A stretch of DNA of 64,000 nucleotides from Faucicola osloensis_D (lineage in GTDB: Bacteria; Pseudomonadota; Gammaproteobacteria; Pseudomonadales; Moraxellaceae): the NCBI GenBank assembly GCA_020041925.1, contig CP083409.1. One strand, given 5' to 3'. The position numbers and the translations under genes were made by a program. The notes beneath the pieces were generated by a model that saw only the letters and a list, made by a program, of their open reading frames with translations, did not search any database and was not told where the DNA came from. The number at the start of each line of letters is the position of its first letter. Position 1 is the stretch's first letter. Shown here one piece after another: positions 24,501-34,351 of the stretch.

Positions 24501-26316
24501 CATTTAAATGGTTGGTTTTGGCATTGATTTGCCAAGCTAACGGCTGATTGCCGCTGGCAAGTTTGATTTTACCATTGCCTGCCAAATTACCTGCCACGCC
24601 TTGGTACACCAATTGAGTGATATCAACCAGCTGACCTGTTTTGTTGACATTGACTTGATAATTACCGCTTGGGGCTTGATTGAGCTTTAGTATATTGGCA
24701 TTGACTTGAGCTTGTACACTGCTGGGTCGCTTGCCGTCTGCCGGCTGAAAAATCACGTGCGCTTTGCCATTGGGACTATTAAGCTCGCCAATACTCGGTA
24801 GATTGTGACGTATCAGCTTTTGCCAATTTGCATCGATAGTATAAGGTTTATGGCTGCCTTTAGCTTGTCGGATATCGGCATTGATAATTTCACCATCATC
24901 TTGGCGCAGATTTGCCCGTACTTGCATCGGCAATTTATCGGTTGCCACATCATAGACAATGCCTAATTTGCCTGTTAAGGTCTCTGGCGCATAGGGGGCG
25001 ATGTCTTTTGGCAACAACTGACGAATCTTAAAGCCATTACCCGTATTCATTAGGGCAATACGGGTGCGGTCATGCCAATCAATCGTGCCTTGACTCGTCA
25101 ATGTGCCTTGCGCGACTTTAGCCGTGAGATATTCGATACTGAGTTTTTGATTGGCAATCACGCCGCGACCTTGATAATGCCCATCGGGGATATCTTTGGC
25201 AGTCAAATCAGCATTGATACGCAGCTGAATATTATTGGTCACGCCTGTTGCGGTCGCTAAGCCATTTTTTAGATGGATGTTTTGACTGGTGGCATAGGGC
25301 AATAACACATCTTTCCATTCGAGTTTGGCATTAAATGGCGCATTTTTATCCATCGGCTGCGCTGTTACATGCCCAGTAACATCCGATTTATTGTATTTAC
25401 TTTTTATATCCGCGGTCAAAAATTTCAAACTGCCTGTGGCATGAGTATCAAGTGCATCGACATACACTTTTGACAATGAATTGACAATGACCAGTCCTGT
25501 CACATCCAGCGGATAATCATGCTGCAGGTCAATTTTGCCTTTGATTTTATCAACGCTTAATAAATTGTTATACGCCAATTTACCTTCGCCAACCGTGATT
25601 TTAGTATCATACCAAGTAAAATCTTGGACATGGGCTTGTTTAAAATCGATGGGGTCGCGGGTCACTTGCTGATAGCGCACTAAATTTGCTTTTACGTCAT
25701 CTAAAGTTAAGTTTACAGGCAGTGCAATGCGTGGGTAATCAAAGGGTTTATTGGAAGGTGGTTTTTTGTAGGTGATGACCATGCGATTGATGTTGGCTTC
25801 ACGCAAATGTACTTCTTTATTGATGAGGGCGCGCCAGCCAATTTTGACATAGGCTTTATCAACGGTGACTTCAACATAATTTTTTGGCGGTTTACTAGGA
25901 ATTTTAAGATCGTAAACCCAAATGCCATCACGAAGATTGCCTTTGCCGTATGTTAGGCTGATACCTGTTTGTTGAACGATGGCATTGATAAGTAACCGTG
26001 TACCCCATGGGGTGCCGACGGCATAATAAGCCCCTAACAAAATTGCAATCAAAATAACGACTAACACCATCACAATTTTGGTGATAAAACCTTGCCGATA
26101 CCAGTGTCGAAGCCAACCCGCATCTTTTTCTGCTGGGTCTAAATCATCACTGGTTGCCGTATCCGAATGGTTAACATCTAAATCTTCACCGTCTGGATTT
26201 TTAGGGTCTAGATTTTTAGCCTCTAGTTTAGCGTCTAGGTCATTATCTACCAACGATTTATCGTCAGGCTTGGTGCCATCTTCGGGCAATGAGTCGTTGT
26301 TATTATCGTCTTTCAT
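21511..26316 (-). CDS. tamB: Translocation and assembly module subunit TamB
   Basis: 1601 aa (E. coli: 1259). AsmA-like inner-membrane protein that spans the periplasm and works with TamA in outer-membrane protein insertion and lipid transport. A charged, Asp-rich cytoplasmic N-terminus of about 70 residues (ending DPAEKDAGWLRHW) precedes one membrane helix (TKIVMVLVVILIAILLGAYY). Then comes a long repetitive beta region, and a C-terminal DUF490/TamB domain ending in Tyr-Asn-Trp-Arg-Tyr. The extended acidic N-terminus is unusual. It follows tamA on the same strand with a 160-bp gap. Confidence 0.95.
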   Translation of the reverse strand: MKDDNNNDSLPEDGTKPDDKSLVDNDLDAKLEAKNLDPKNPDGEDLDVNHSDTATSDDLDPAEKDAGWLRHWYRQGFITKIVMVLVVILIAILLGAYYAVGTPWGTRLLINAIVQQTGISLTYGKGNLRDGIWVYDLKIPSKPPKNYVEVTVDKAYVKIGWRALINKEVHLREANINRMVITYKKPPSNKPFDYPRIALPVNLTLDDVKANLVRYQQVTRDPIDFKQAHVQDFTWYDTKITVGEGKLAYNNLLSVDKIKGKIDLQHDYPLDVTGLVIVNSLSKVYVDALDTHATGSLKFLTADIKSKYNKSDVTGHVTAQPMDKNAPFNAKLEWKDVLLPYATSQNIHLKNGLATATGVTNNIQLRINADLTAKDIPDGHYQGRGVIANQKLSIEYLTAKVAQGTLTSQGTIDWHDRTRIALMNTGNGFKIRQLLPKDIAPYAPETLTGKLGIVYDVATDKLPMQVRANLRQDDGEIINADIRQAKGSHKPYTIDANWQKLIRHNLPSIGELNSPNGKAHVIFQPADGKRPSSVQAQVNANILKLNQAPSGNYQVNVNKTGQLVDITQLVYQGVAGNLAGNGKIKLASGNQPLAWQINAKTNHLNAHSILNSIPLQDLTGNMVASGTLQQLRQANRAVLNRHDVTINQIDMTGDLLGAKNSKKHLALKGTGKVRADLLGSKLSYIAAKFDGSLNAPNVPAGSFKFDIAGTPQQLKINQFSHQGKEGYINANGSFDMTNGVGWHINADMKNFDASYFVPSLPSQITGTINTDGYWRAGAQYIHIANMNLKGRLKNQPLLATGQLTAKLNLPKDLSTLRQVIENSANSQKYGQIRRLVESLQANNLLVQWGSNRITANGNQNQLVTSVDISTLNQLMPQLKGIVKGGIILTQDNNQALPNIYVDLVGRNISLPNFVVLDAKVTGKLVNLAKSPSQLQLTATGINIANQPLRSLQLYFNGTQDNHTLDVKADSTKGQLQATLKGRIDLAKKQWSGLLGNGQIGTKYAKLQQLQPAQMLFGWQNLNVQMAAHCWQMVGQNGSLCLKNNLVVSNGQGNVDVSVQQIDSQIFSVVMPRDIAWSGKLNGTALVHWQKNQRPSINASFFTDNGVFGTAAQTPEENPTTIAYERISVIARSTAEGLKLRADIKTANGAGNGYLDATVNPYIQSKPISGTIVFQDIDLAVFKPFFPSFERLTGNGLVAGKISGSLMQPKFVGDIELQDAGLSITGVPMRFDKINVLSHVAGNQASIDGSFASAGDGQGTITGTVDWTRELQAKLKLQGKALQVSQPPAISAIINPIFDVIVKPSQRYVNIVGVIDVPRATIRPPETTGNVVSKSPDVNVIDRRLMGQIDDVLKVTQPWNINADVGVDLGDRVSFQGFGARLPLAGALHITQRGQGTMKAEGVVQVSRRSKVEVFGQSLNLNFAQVRFNGEVMKPLLNVEAVKDVQGVQVGVKVKGSASAPSITVFNNGGLSEQQAMNALVTGSLNNNSGQNTNEQDFRNRVNNTIAAAGLSYGLSGTRKFTNQIGRAFGLQRLTLDANGSGNDTLVSLTGYITPDLFIRYGVGVFTSQPELSMRYQLTRRLYIEAKSAINNSVDLIYNWRY

Positions 26317-26476
26317 TAATATCGCAAATCAATCGTTGGCTAACTACAAAAACACAGGTTCTATGCGCTGTATATGGGCGGTATATTGGATAAACCTTAC
26401 ATACTAGCAAAGTTTTATCCAAAAATCTTGACTAAAAACCTTGCATAAAATAATGCCATGATTTTTAGCCAAACTG

Positions 26477-29400
26477 TTATAGCGGTGAACCGATAAAGAA
26501 GTGTAAACGGACATCGTTGTTATCGCCTGTCAGACCTTTTGCTACATCGAGTCGTACCAAGCCTATCGGTGATTGCCAGCGGATACCTGTACCAATACTG
26601 ACCGCCGTTGCGTTATCATATTCGCCCGTTGTATCATACGCATTACCAAAGTCAGTAAACACAGCGCCACGAAAGCTCGGTCTAAACTCATAGTTATACT
26701 CTGCCGAGCCTACCGCTAAGGCATCACCGCCGACTAAGAAATTTTCGCCGCCATAGGTCGGTCCTAAACTATCGGTGTTGTAGCCGCGGATACTAGAATC
26801 ACCGCCTGCAAAAAAGCGTGAACGGTAAGGCACATCATAAAAATCACCGCTATATAGATAGCCCAAATCCAGTCGCCCAATCACTTGTTGTTTGTTATCT
26901 TTGCCAAAAGTATACATCCCAGTACCACCTGCACGTAGAATGGCCATATTGGTGTCACTCAGTGCCCCTTTAGCACCGACTTCAAGCGAATAACGTTGGC
27001 TATAACCCCACGTTGGCGTCAGCATATTGTCTGCTACCGTTTTATTGATTGCATAACCTGCCAACAAGGCTTGTTGGGTATAGTCCGAGGCGTAATTGTT
27101 AAAAGGATAAGGCAAGCTATCGGTGCTATATTTTTCAGGGTCGACGGTCAATTTATCGCCGCGGTAGCGCAGTGAATAGGTGCGATTCCAACCACTATCA
27201 TGATAAATATTGCGGGCGATACTGGCATAGACCGTGTCCGCTTCAAAGGTGTTGACTAGGTCATCAACTTCTTTGTGCTGATAGCCGACTGTGCCTGTCA
27301 GTTTATCATTGAGGGGATGCTTGTAGGGTAAACTGGCAGTAAATTCCACCGCTTGATCGACTTTGGATAACGCCACTGATGCCCCAGCCTGCAAGCCACT
27401 TCGGTTAACCAAGTTGTTTTGGTATTTACCGGTCAAGCGCACGCCCACATCCGTTTCATAACCCAAACCCACTTGTGCCTCATGGGGCTTGGTGGCATTG
27501 AGTACCACATAGGTTGGGATTTGCTTTCTTTCATACACTTGTTGTGGCGTGAGCTTTGGTATGACTTGGTCTTCTCGTGGTTTGAGAGGTAAGTCTTTGT
27601 CTTTATCCAGTTTTTTTTGCCGTTTTACTGACCGCATTGGCAATGACCACCAGCGGATTTTTACTTTTATTTTCAGCCTCGGGTGACAACTCCATATCTT
27701 CGGGTGCCGCCAGTAAATTTTTGGCTTTTCGGCTGATGGCATTGAGACGTTGTTCGGTCGAATCATCGACTTCAAATTGAATCGGCGCGATGTCATTGGG
27801 ATCTTGCACTTGATTGACGGTTTTTTGCGTCGTGCTATCGACAGTACCCGCGGATTGAAGTTCAGATGAGTTACTTTGAGCGGAGTTGCTTTGAGATGCG
27901 AGACTTTGATCGGTTGAATTGGCTGATAAAATAGCGGCGGATGTATCAGAATTGTCAACGGTATTGTCGGCTGTGGTACTGCTGCTGTTGGCATTGCTGA
28001 GCGTCGCCGAGCCCGATTGTTCAAATGCGATATCGCTTGCTGCTTCGTCCGATGGCATGATGACATCGACATCCACCCCATTAAAATAACGAGTGGCAGT
28101 CAAGTTGTTGGTAAATTCGCTGACAAAGGGTTGATAGTAGGCATCGCCTTTTTGGTACGTCATTAAGGCTTTCATTAGCTTTGGCTTTAAAGGCAGTTTA
28201 TCGGGGTCATCGGTCAAATTGCCTTGTTTATCAATGCTATATATTTTTACATCATCAAAGTGATAGCGAGTTTTTGTGTCATAAATTAGGTCAACATCCG
28301 CGGTATTGTCCGGCAAAATAATATCTACTGAACTATTAAGCCATTTGGCATCGAAGTAACCATTGGTCTGCGCGACGCCTTCAATCGTCGCCTTTGCGGC
28401 TTTATAGATACCATGACTGAACACATCCCCTTCTTTGGGTGGGATTTCTTTCTCAATCACAGGATACACCGGCAGCGCGTTATCGCCTTTCCCGCCCTCA
28501 CCACGGATATCAATGATGCGATTTTGCACGATGACGGGCTTGCCAACCTCTAAGCTGACTTGGATATTGTCTTTGCCCAAATGCTTAAAGGCGATTTTAG
28601 TGTCATAAAAACCCACCGCCTCTGCCGCATCTTTGGCAATTTGGCGTAATTTGTTCACACTGGCATTAAAATCCGACACCGATTCGACGGTCACTTTTTC
28701 CAATGCCGCCTTGATATTGCGCGCAGGCTCAAGTTTGGCATCTGCATTGGCAAAGCTGATATCAATATAGTTTAGCCCTTCGCCGCGACCAATGATTTTG
28801 TTCTTCAAGCGCGCCACGATGCCTTGTGACTCTGCGGTCACGGTTGAGTTGGCTTGTGGGGTGGTCAATGCCGATGTTTGCTGTTGATAGGCGGGCAAGT
28901 AATCATTGGGATTGATGGTGTCGGTGGATTTGATATTGCTGGCATCATTGACGACGCCTTGATTACTAAGATTCTGATTAGCAATATTTTGGTTAGCGAT
29001 ATTTTGATTAGATAAATTGGTTTGCTCGCTCACTTTTTGATTAATCGCATCGAAATTCTGTTTTTCGGTTGTTAGCTGCTCAGTGATTTGTGCTTGTGCT
29101 TGGGATTGTGATTGGGTATTCACGCTTGCAGGCTTGCTATTGTTGATTTGATTGGCAACCGACTGCGGCGTTGTTTGGTCTAATGCTTTACTGTAGCCGA
29201 CACTAGGTTGGTTTTGTTTCAACGTCGCCACAGGTTGGTTAAAATTATTAAAGTCTGCCAAGGTCTGATTATCGAGTTGTTGACCAATTTTATCTTCAAC
29301 GCGCTGCTGATTGAGTTGATAAAGATAAGGCTGAGCGGTATTGGCATCGGTAGTGATACTGTCTTGCCCAGTTGCAGCAGGCGTGGTATTTTGCGTTGCC

Positions 29401-29765
29401 GTGGTACCCTTGCTGTCATTGGCGGTCATCTGCGCTGCGCTGCTAGTGGTTAGCGTGCTATTCGTTGCTGAGGTGTTAGCTAAAGTATTAACTGAGCTGT
29501 TAGCTGAAGTATTAACAGTAGCTGACATTATTGGCGTTTGTGCCCCCCAAGCAGGCACCACACCCACACTAACCAAGGTAATCGCCAAACGTATGGGGGT
29601 CAAGCGAAACAGCGAATGTCTTGATACGCTAGATTGGATAAGGCTTTGACAACGATTTGACGGACAAGGATTTGACGATAGTGGAGAGGTGGCATAAAAA
29701 AACCTGAACGGGTTATCGGCCAATGCGGTTGACGGACGATAGGGTAGCAAATTTATTGGTTTCAT
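26477..29765 (-). pseudogene. tamA: TamA (Omp85 family) outer-membrane protein, frameshifted and very long
   Basis: Two overlapping frames form one protein of about 1095 aa (E. coli TamA: 577). The 5' part has a signal segment (IRLAITLVSVGVVPAWGA, about 60 residues in), then a low-complexity Ser/Asn/Thr/Gln region of about 250 residues with repeats such as NQNIANQN. Three POTRA domains follow. The 3' part has the 16-strand barrel with the family motif FFAGGDSSIRGY and ends FIGSPL. A 200-residue Ser/Thr-rich stretch splits the last POTRA from its final strand (IPTYVVLNATKPHEAQVGLGY). The frame breaks at A8 (T run 27611-27618); seven A restore KTAKKLDKDKDLP. Start taken at ATG 29765; a TTG at 29777 is possible. 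Confidence 0.88.
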
Positions 29766-29894
29766 GATAAAAATCAAATCCTTGAGCGAGCATTAGGCGA
29801 TTTTAGCATAAACATTTTGCTAACCAAACATTTTCGCAACCCTTTGTAAAATATTTGTTAAGATAGTCATTATCAGACATTTCTAGGATTGCTC

Positions 29895-31217
29895 ATGAGT
29901 ACCCAATTTGCGCTTTTTAAATACAAACGGTTTAGCGCCATGTTTGCCACCCAGTTTTTAGGGGCATTTAATGACAATGTATTTAAGCAAGGTTTGATTT
30001 TAGTACTGACCTTTATGGCAGCGGCAAAATTGGGGATGCGTGTCAGTTTGCTCAACAATCTGGCGGCGATGCTGTTTGTATTGCCGTTTTTTTTGTTTTC
30101 CGCTTTGGCGGGGCAAATCGCTGATAAATATGAAAAATCTTGGCTGACAAGGCTGATTAAAATCCTTGAAATCGTCATCATGGTAGTTGCCGCATTTGGG
30201 TTTGTGTTTGAGATTTATCCGCTATTATTTGTTGCGTTATTTTTGATGGGTACCCATTCGACGTTTTTTGGTCCAATCAAATACGCTTATCTGCCTCAAG
30301 CCATGACCACCGATGAGTTGGTAGGAGCCAATGGGCTGTTTCAAATGGGCACGTCACTGGCTATTTTGACAGGGATGATGCTGGCTGGCGTATTGATGAA
30401 ATTAGACAGTCCGCTATTTTGGATATCTGGGGTGACGGTTTTTGTGGCGATTATTGGCTACTTGGCTTCTCGGTTTATTCCCATAATGACTGCGCCGCAA
30501 CCTGATTTGACCATCGACTGGAATATCTTTCGTACTAGCTGGCAAACCATTGCCAATTTATATCGTTTGCCGATTATGTGGTTTACCATTTTGGGTAATA
30601 GTTGGTTTTGGTTTTATGGTGCCACGTTTTTGACCCAAGTACCTGAATTTAGTAAGTCTATTTTGCTAGGCGATGAAAGCGTAGTGATATTTTTATTAAC
30701 ACTGTTTTCTGTCGGTACGGCGCTCGGCTCACTGTTATGCAAAACGTTAACCAAAAATCAAGTGAGTTTAAAGCTGTTGCCATTTGGGATTGCAGGATTG
30801 ACGATTTTTGCGATTGACTTGTATTTCACGCTTTCAGCGATGCATTTGCCGCCACTCGCCAACAACGCCCACTATAGTATTGGTATGATTTTTGCCGCGG
30901 AGGGTGCTATGCGTGTATTTGTCGATTTGTTTTTATTGGGTTTTTCAGGCGGTATTTATATTGTGCCTCTATACGCTTATATGCAAGCTTATTCACCGGA
31001 AACAAGCCGTGCTCGTATTATCGGTGCCAACAATATTTTAAATGCGGTATTTATGGTGGGTTCGGCGATTTTTTCGATTGTTTGTTTGACGCTATTTAAC
31101 GTGAGCCTGCCGATGCTATTTGCGATTGTCGGGGTGATAAATTTAGTTATAGGCATTTGGCTATTTTTAAAACTAAAAAAATATAGCCCTGCCAAGCCCA
31201 TTATGACCCATGAATAA
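29895..31217 (+). CDS. MFS transporter, LplT-like
   Basis: 440 aa with about 12 membrane helices. The N-terminal QFLGAFNDNVFKQG and the loop GPIKYAYLPQ are typical of LplT, the inner-membrane lysophospholipid importer/flippase, and of the related half of Aas fusion proteins. There is no fused or neighbouring acyltransferase or acyl-ACP synthetase here, so the substrate is inferred. AGGA lies 6 nt before the ATG at 29895, which decides the start over a TTG at 29889. Divergent from tamA. Confidence 0.8.
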   Translation: MSTQFALFKYKRFSAMFATQFLGAFNDNVFKQGLILVLTFMAAAKLGMRVSLLNNLAAMLFVLPFFLFSALAGQIADKYEKSWLTRLIKILEIVIMVVAAFGFVFEIYPLLFVALFLMGTHSTFFGPIKYAYLPQAMTTDELVGANGLFQMGTSLAILTGMMLAGVLMKLDSPLFWISGVTVFVAIIGYLASRFIPIMTAPQPDLTIDWNIFRTSWQTIANLYRLPIMWFTILGNSWFWFYGATFLTQVPEFSKSILLGDESVVIFLLTLFSVGTALGSLLCKTLTKNQVSLKLLPFGIAGLTIFAIDLYFTLSAMHLPPLANNAHYSIGMIFAAEGAMRVFVDLFLLGFSGGIYIVPLYAYMQAYSPETSRARIIGANNILNAVFMVGSAIFSIVCLTLFNVSLPMLFAIVGVINLVIGIWLFLKLKKYSPAKPIMTHE

Positions 31218-31497
31218 TACTTTATCGCCCTGTTCAATCTGCCTATTTAATCGCCCTATTAAGTTAAATAGTCGGTATAAATAGTTAGGAATGCTAGGCA
31301 ACGGATGGATGGCAAACAATGGATAAATAAGGATTTTTGCGCCATTTTATCATTTGAGTCCAAAATGTTGCTATTTGTTATCGTTTGGCAAAGAAACGTT
31401 GTTGTTAACTTCAGTTACTTTGTAAGTGGTTAAAAGTTAGTTACTATACCCTGACTTGTTGTAATTTTTTTTGTATCACTTGCTAGGAATGACTGCT

Positions 31498-32310
31498 ATG
31501 TTTGCCACTTATAAAATAATGTGCACGCCCAAACTGGTAAAACTCAGTGCGATAGCCTGTACGGCGGTGTTGATGACCGCTTGTGCTTCACAGAAGATCG
31601 CGACCGTGGATAAGCGCCCTGTGTATGTACGGGGTGTCCCCAACTATTATATTGTCAGAAATGGCGATACTTTAAGCAAAATCGCCACCACTTATGGACT
31701 GGATTATCGTCGGGTTGGCGCGCTCAATGGGCTCGATAGCAACTATACCATTTATCCAGGGCAACGCTTGATTCTAACCTCATCAAGCAATCCTACTTCT
31801 TATCGCCCAACTACCATTCGCCCGGTGACAGTCAACCAATCATCCCGCCCGTCTAACCCGACTTATTACCCACCTAGACAAGCCAATAACTCATCAACCC
31901 CGTTACCGATGCCAAACCAAGTCATCGTGCCAACCAGCAGCTTGTCACAAGGTTGGTTACGTCCTACCACTGGCAATCTATTGCGACCGTTTAACCAGCA
32001 AACAGGTACGCTAGGTATGTGGTTTGGCGGACAAGCAGGCGCAAATGTTGTCGCCAGCCAGCCAGGTACGGTGCTGTATGTCGGTAGTGATTTGCCAGAA
32101 TATGGCAAATTGATACTGATTCAGCACAACAGCGACTATATTAGTGCCTATGCGCATTTGGGAAGTTTTGCTGTACAAGAGCGCCAAACGGTGCAAGCAG
32201 GTCAAACCATCGGTACCGTTGGAACCGACAATAATTTGAATCAACCTGCTGTAGAGTTCCAAATCCGTTATCGTGGCACGCCAGTGAACCCTGCCAGTTA
32301 TTTAAAATAA
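31498..32310 (+). CDS. NlpD-like lipoprotein with LysM and degenerate M23 domain
   Basis: 270 aa from the ATG at 31498, 8 nt after AGGAA. A lipoprotein signal has its Cys at 29 (LMTACAS). One LysM domain follows (YYIVRNGDTLSKIATTYG, about 49-92), then a Pro/Ser/Asn-rich linker, and a C-terminal peptidase M23 (LytM) fold. The zinc ligands are missing: the usual H-x-x-x-D is replaced in MWFGGQAGANVVA and the final HxH by VEFQIRYR. In E. coli such degenerate LytM proteins (NlpD, EnvC) activate amidases for septum splitting; the same job here is inference. Confidence 0.85.
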   Translation: MFATYKIMCTPKLVKLSAIACTAVLMTACASQKIATVDKRPVYVRGVPNYYIVRNGDTLSKIATTYGLDYRRVGALNGLDSNYTIYPGQRLILTSSSNPTSYRPTTIRPVTVNQSSRPSNPTYYPPRQANNSSTPLPMPNQVIVPTSSLSQGWLRPTTGNLLRPFNQQTGTLGMWFGGQAGANVVASQPGTVLYVGSDLPEYGKLILIQHNSDYISAYAHLGSFAVQERQTVQAGQTIGTVGTDNNLNQPAVEFQIRYRGTPVNPASYLK

Positions 32311-32380
32311 TCAAGCAACTATTTAAAATAATTAAATAGCTGGTTAAAATAGTTAAAAATCTATTTAAAATATCGCAATA

Positions 32381-32412
32381 AAAAAGCCAATCTGTGACGA
32401 TTGGCTTTTTTT
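32381..32412. terminator. Bidirectional terminator between the NlpD-like gene and pdxA
   Basis: 12-bp stem AAAAAGCCAATC / GATTGGCTTTTT with a TGTGAC loop, then two more T. Confidence 0.85.
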
Positions 32413-32438
32413 GTCAGCGTAATTATCGGTGAGAATGA

Positions 32439-33482
32439 TTACAGGGCAATCGCGGTCGCCATGTTATTGGCATAATTAATCGCATGATACAGGCTATCGG
32501 CACTCGCTTTGCCTGTCCCTGCCAAATCCAGCGCCGTGCCATGATCGACTGAGGTGCGAATATAAGGCAACCCTAAAGTGATATTCACCGTTTCGCCAAA
32601 CCCATGTGATTTGAGCGGCGCCAGTCCCTGATCGTGATACATGGCGATAATCGCGTCGGCAGTGGCGATATGCTTTTGGGTAAACAAGGTATCGGCTGGC
32701 ATCGCCAAACTAATATCGATACCTTGGTCGCGATAGTGTTGTAACACAGGATTGATGATGTCAATTTCTTCTCTGCCTAGATAGCCGCTTTCCCCGGCAT
32801 GAGGATTGAGTCCACAGACCAATATTTTTGGGTGAGTGAGACCAAATTTTTGCTGACAATCATGAATGACAATATCGACGGTTTTTGCCACTTCTTCTTG
32901 GGAAATCGCATCAGCGACCGCTCGCAGGGGCAAATGGGTGGTGACTAATGCCACTTTCATCAGGTTATTGGCGAGCATCATCACCACTTTATCCAGCCCC
33001 GACTGCTGCATAAAAAATTCGGTATGCCCCATAAAATCTGGCAACATAGTCATAATCACCGATTTTTGCAGTGGCGCGGTGACAATGGCAGCGACTTGTT
33101 TGCTGATGGCGAGCTTATGCGCCAGTTGCAGCTGTGCGATGACCATTCGCGCGTTATGGGGATTTAGTTGCCCTGCTACCACAGGTTCTGCTGTCGGCAC
33201 ATCCACCACCAAAATAATGTTATCGGATGATGGTTGCGCAATTTGCGCTAAATCTTTTAACTCATCCATCGCTAACTGTTGAATCACCAACCCCTGTTTT
33301 ACCGCGCCTTTTTGTTTGAGCTCCAGATACCTTTGTTGCAGCGCGTTGATATCTGCCAACACAATGACAGCGCGATTGGGCAGATTTAATTGCTGTTTGT
33401 CGGCAAGCAGCAACACGATATCCATGCCAATACCCGCAGGTTCGCCCGAAGTAATCACTAAGGGAAGACTTTGAATGGTCAT
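32439..33482 (-). CDS. pdxA: 4-hydroxythreonine-4-phosphate dehydrogenase
   Basis: 347 aa (E. coli: 329). NAD-dependent oxidation step in the DXP-dependent route to pyridoxal phosphate. Family signatures: VITSGEPAGIGMDIVL, TAPLQKSVI, GHTEFF, the metal-binding His residues (TTHLPLRAV; MYHDQGLAPLKSHGFGE) and GLPYIRTSVDHGTALDLAGTG-like C-terminal motif split over positions about 305-325. AAGG lies upstream of the ATG. No pdxJ or ksgA neighbour is seen. Confidence 0.96.
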   Translation of the reverse strand: MTIQSLPLVITSGEPAGIGMDIVLLLADKQQLNLPNRAVIVLADINALQQRYLELKQKGAVKQGLVIQQLAMDELKDLAQIAQPSSDNIILVVDVPTAEPVVAGQLNPHNARMVIAQLQLAHKLAISKQVAAIVTAPLQKSVIMTMLPDFMGHTEFFMQQSGLDKVVMMLANNLMKVALVTTHLPLRAVADAISQEEVAKTVDIVIHDCQQKFGLTHPKILVCGLNPHAGESGYLGREEIDIINPVLQHYRDQGIDISLAMPADTLFTQKHIATADAIIAMYHDQGLAPLKSHGFGETVNITLGLPYIRTSVDHGTALDLAGTGKASADSLYHAINYANNMATAIAL

Positions 33483-33795
33483 TTTTATACCTTTTGATAA
33501 ACACTGATAAAGCTATCAGTTAATATTTTATGAATTTATTACCAATGATGCGGCTTATAGTTAACTTGATAAAATAGTTTCATGCTCATGAGGTCAACTA
33601 AAACTTTGTTTACACGGATGATTGTTAGCGAGTACCAATGGCTTGATTAAATAAAATCTGATTATTTGCGTAATGTTAAGTAAGTATTGTATACCCTATG
33701 ATTTTGCTATTATTAACTTAATTTAAATCAGTGTATAATAGCACTACACTTTACTGTCAATCCTGTATTTTACTGTTGTTATCAATGGAGTCCTT
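33483..33795. other. Divergent spacer between pdxA and the phasin-like gene
   Basis: 313 bp, AT-rich. It contains a perfect 7-bp inverted repeat ACTGATA-AAGC-TATCAGT at 33503-33520, close to the pdxA start and a candidate operator or leader hairpin. A TATAAT box lies at 33734-33739 before the phasin-like gene. No ORF. Confidence 0.55.
33734..33739 (+). promoter_or_regulatory. -10 box of the phasin-like gene
   Basis: TATAAT 56 nt before the ATG; -35 is weak (ATTAAC at 33712-33717, 16-nt spacing). Confidence 0.4.
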
Positions 33796-34197
33796 ATGGC
33801 TACCTACGAACATATTAACCAAAAAGTTGAAAAAATGTGTCAGCAATCTGAAGATTTTTCAGTTCGCGTACCACAAGTCATGCAGCGCCGTATCTATATG
33901 ATAGCGAAACAAAACCCCCTCAACAATGCCAAAGAAATGAAAGAAATGGAACGTATGGTGACTGAAAAACCCATCGCATTTTTTGAATCTTGGACGCAAA
34001 TGGCTTGGCAAGCGCTGGTTGCGCAGCAAAATATTGGGCAATTAATGTTTTCAAACTGTATGAAATTAAGCTTGGGTCAACCGATTTCCTTGGAAAATTT
34101 CTTTTATGCTGTCAACCAAGAAGCGCTGCATGTATTAGAAAAAGGGATGCACCCTATCTATAGCCGCGTTGCCGCCAATGCCAAACGTTTAAGCTAA
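33796..34197 (+). CDS. Phasin family protein
   Basis: 133 aa, helical, no signal peptide. The segment TEKPIAFFESWTQMAWQALVAQQ has the character of phasin_2-type proteins, which coat polyhydroxyalkanoate granules. AGT-rich weak ribosome site GGAG lies 7 nt before the ATG. No PHA synthase is in the window, so a granule role is inferred from the family only. It is single-gene with its own -10 box and terminator. Confidence 0.7.
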   Translation: MATYEHINQKVEKMCQQSEDFSVRVPQVMQRRIYMIAKQNPLNNAKEMKEMERMVTEKPIAFFESWTQMAWQALVAQQNIGQLMFSNCMKLSLGQPISLENFFYAVNQEALHVLEKGMHPIYSRVAANAKRLS

Positions 34198-34217
34198 TTG
34201 TTACTTTTTTAAGCCAC

Positions 34218-34245
34218 ACCCAATAATTTTTTATTGGGTTTTTTT
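34218..34245 (+). terminator. Terminator of the phasin-like gene
   Basis: ACCCAATAA / TTATTGGGT with a T4 loop, followed by T6. Confidence 0.85.
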
Positions 34246-34275
34246 ATTTTTATAGGTTTTTTATGTCAAAAAAAC

Positions 34276-34351
34276 TGGTACGCCCAGCGGGACTTGAACC
34301 CACGTCGGTCGCTTAGGAGGCAACTGCTCTATCCAGTTAAGCTATAGGCGT
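34276..34351 (-). tRNA. tRNA-Arg (anticodon CCT)
   Basis: 76 nt including an encoded CCA. The acceptor stem ACGCCTA pairs with TGGGCGT (one G-T pair), the anticodon stem GTTGC / GCGAC encloses loop CTCCTAA (anticodon CCT, reads AGG), and the T arm carries GGGTTCAAGTCCC. A run of seven T follows right after the CCA and one G. Confidence 0.95.

Noticed and set aside
34276..34351. tRNA as an integration site for a mobile element
   Set aside because: No integrase, no repeated tRNA 3' end and no accessory genes follow; dnaE is directly next to it.
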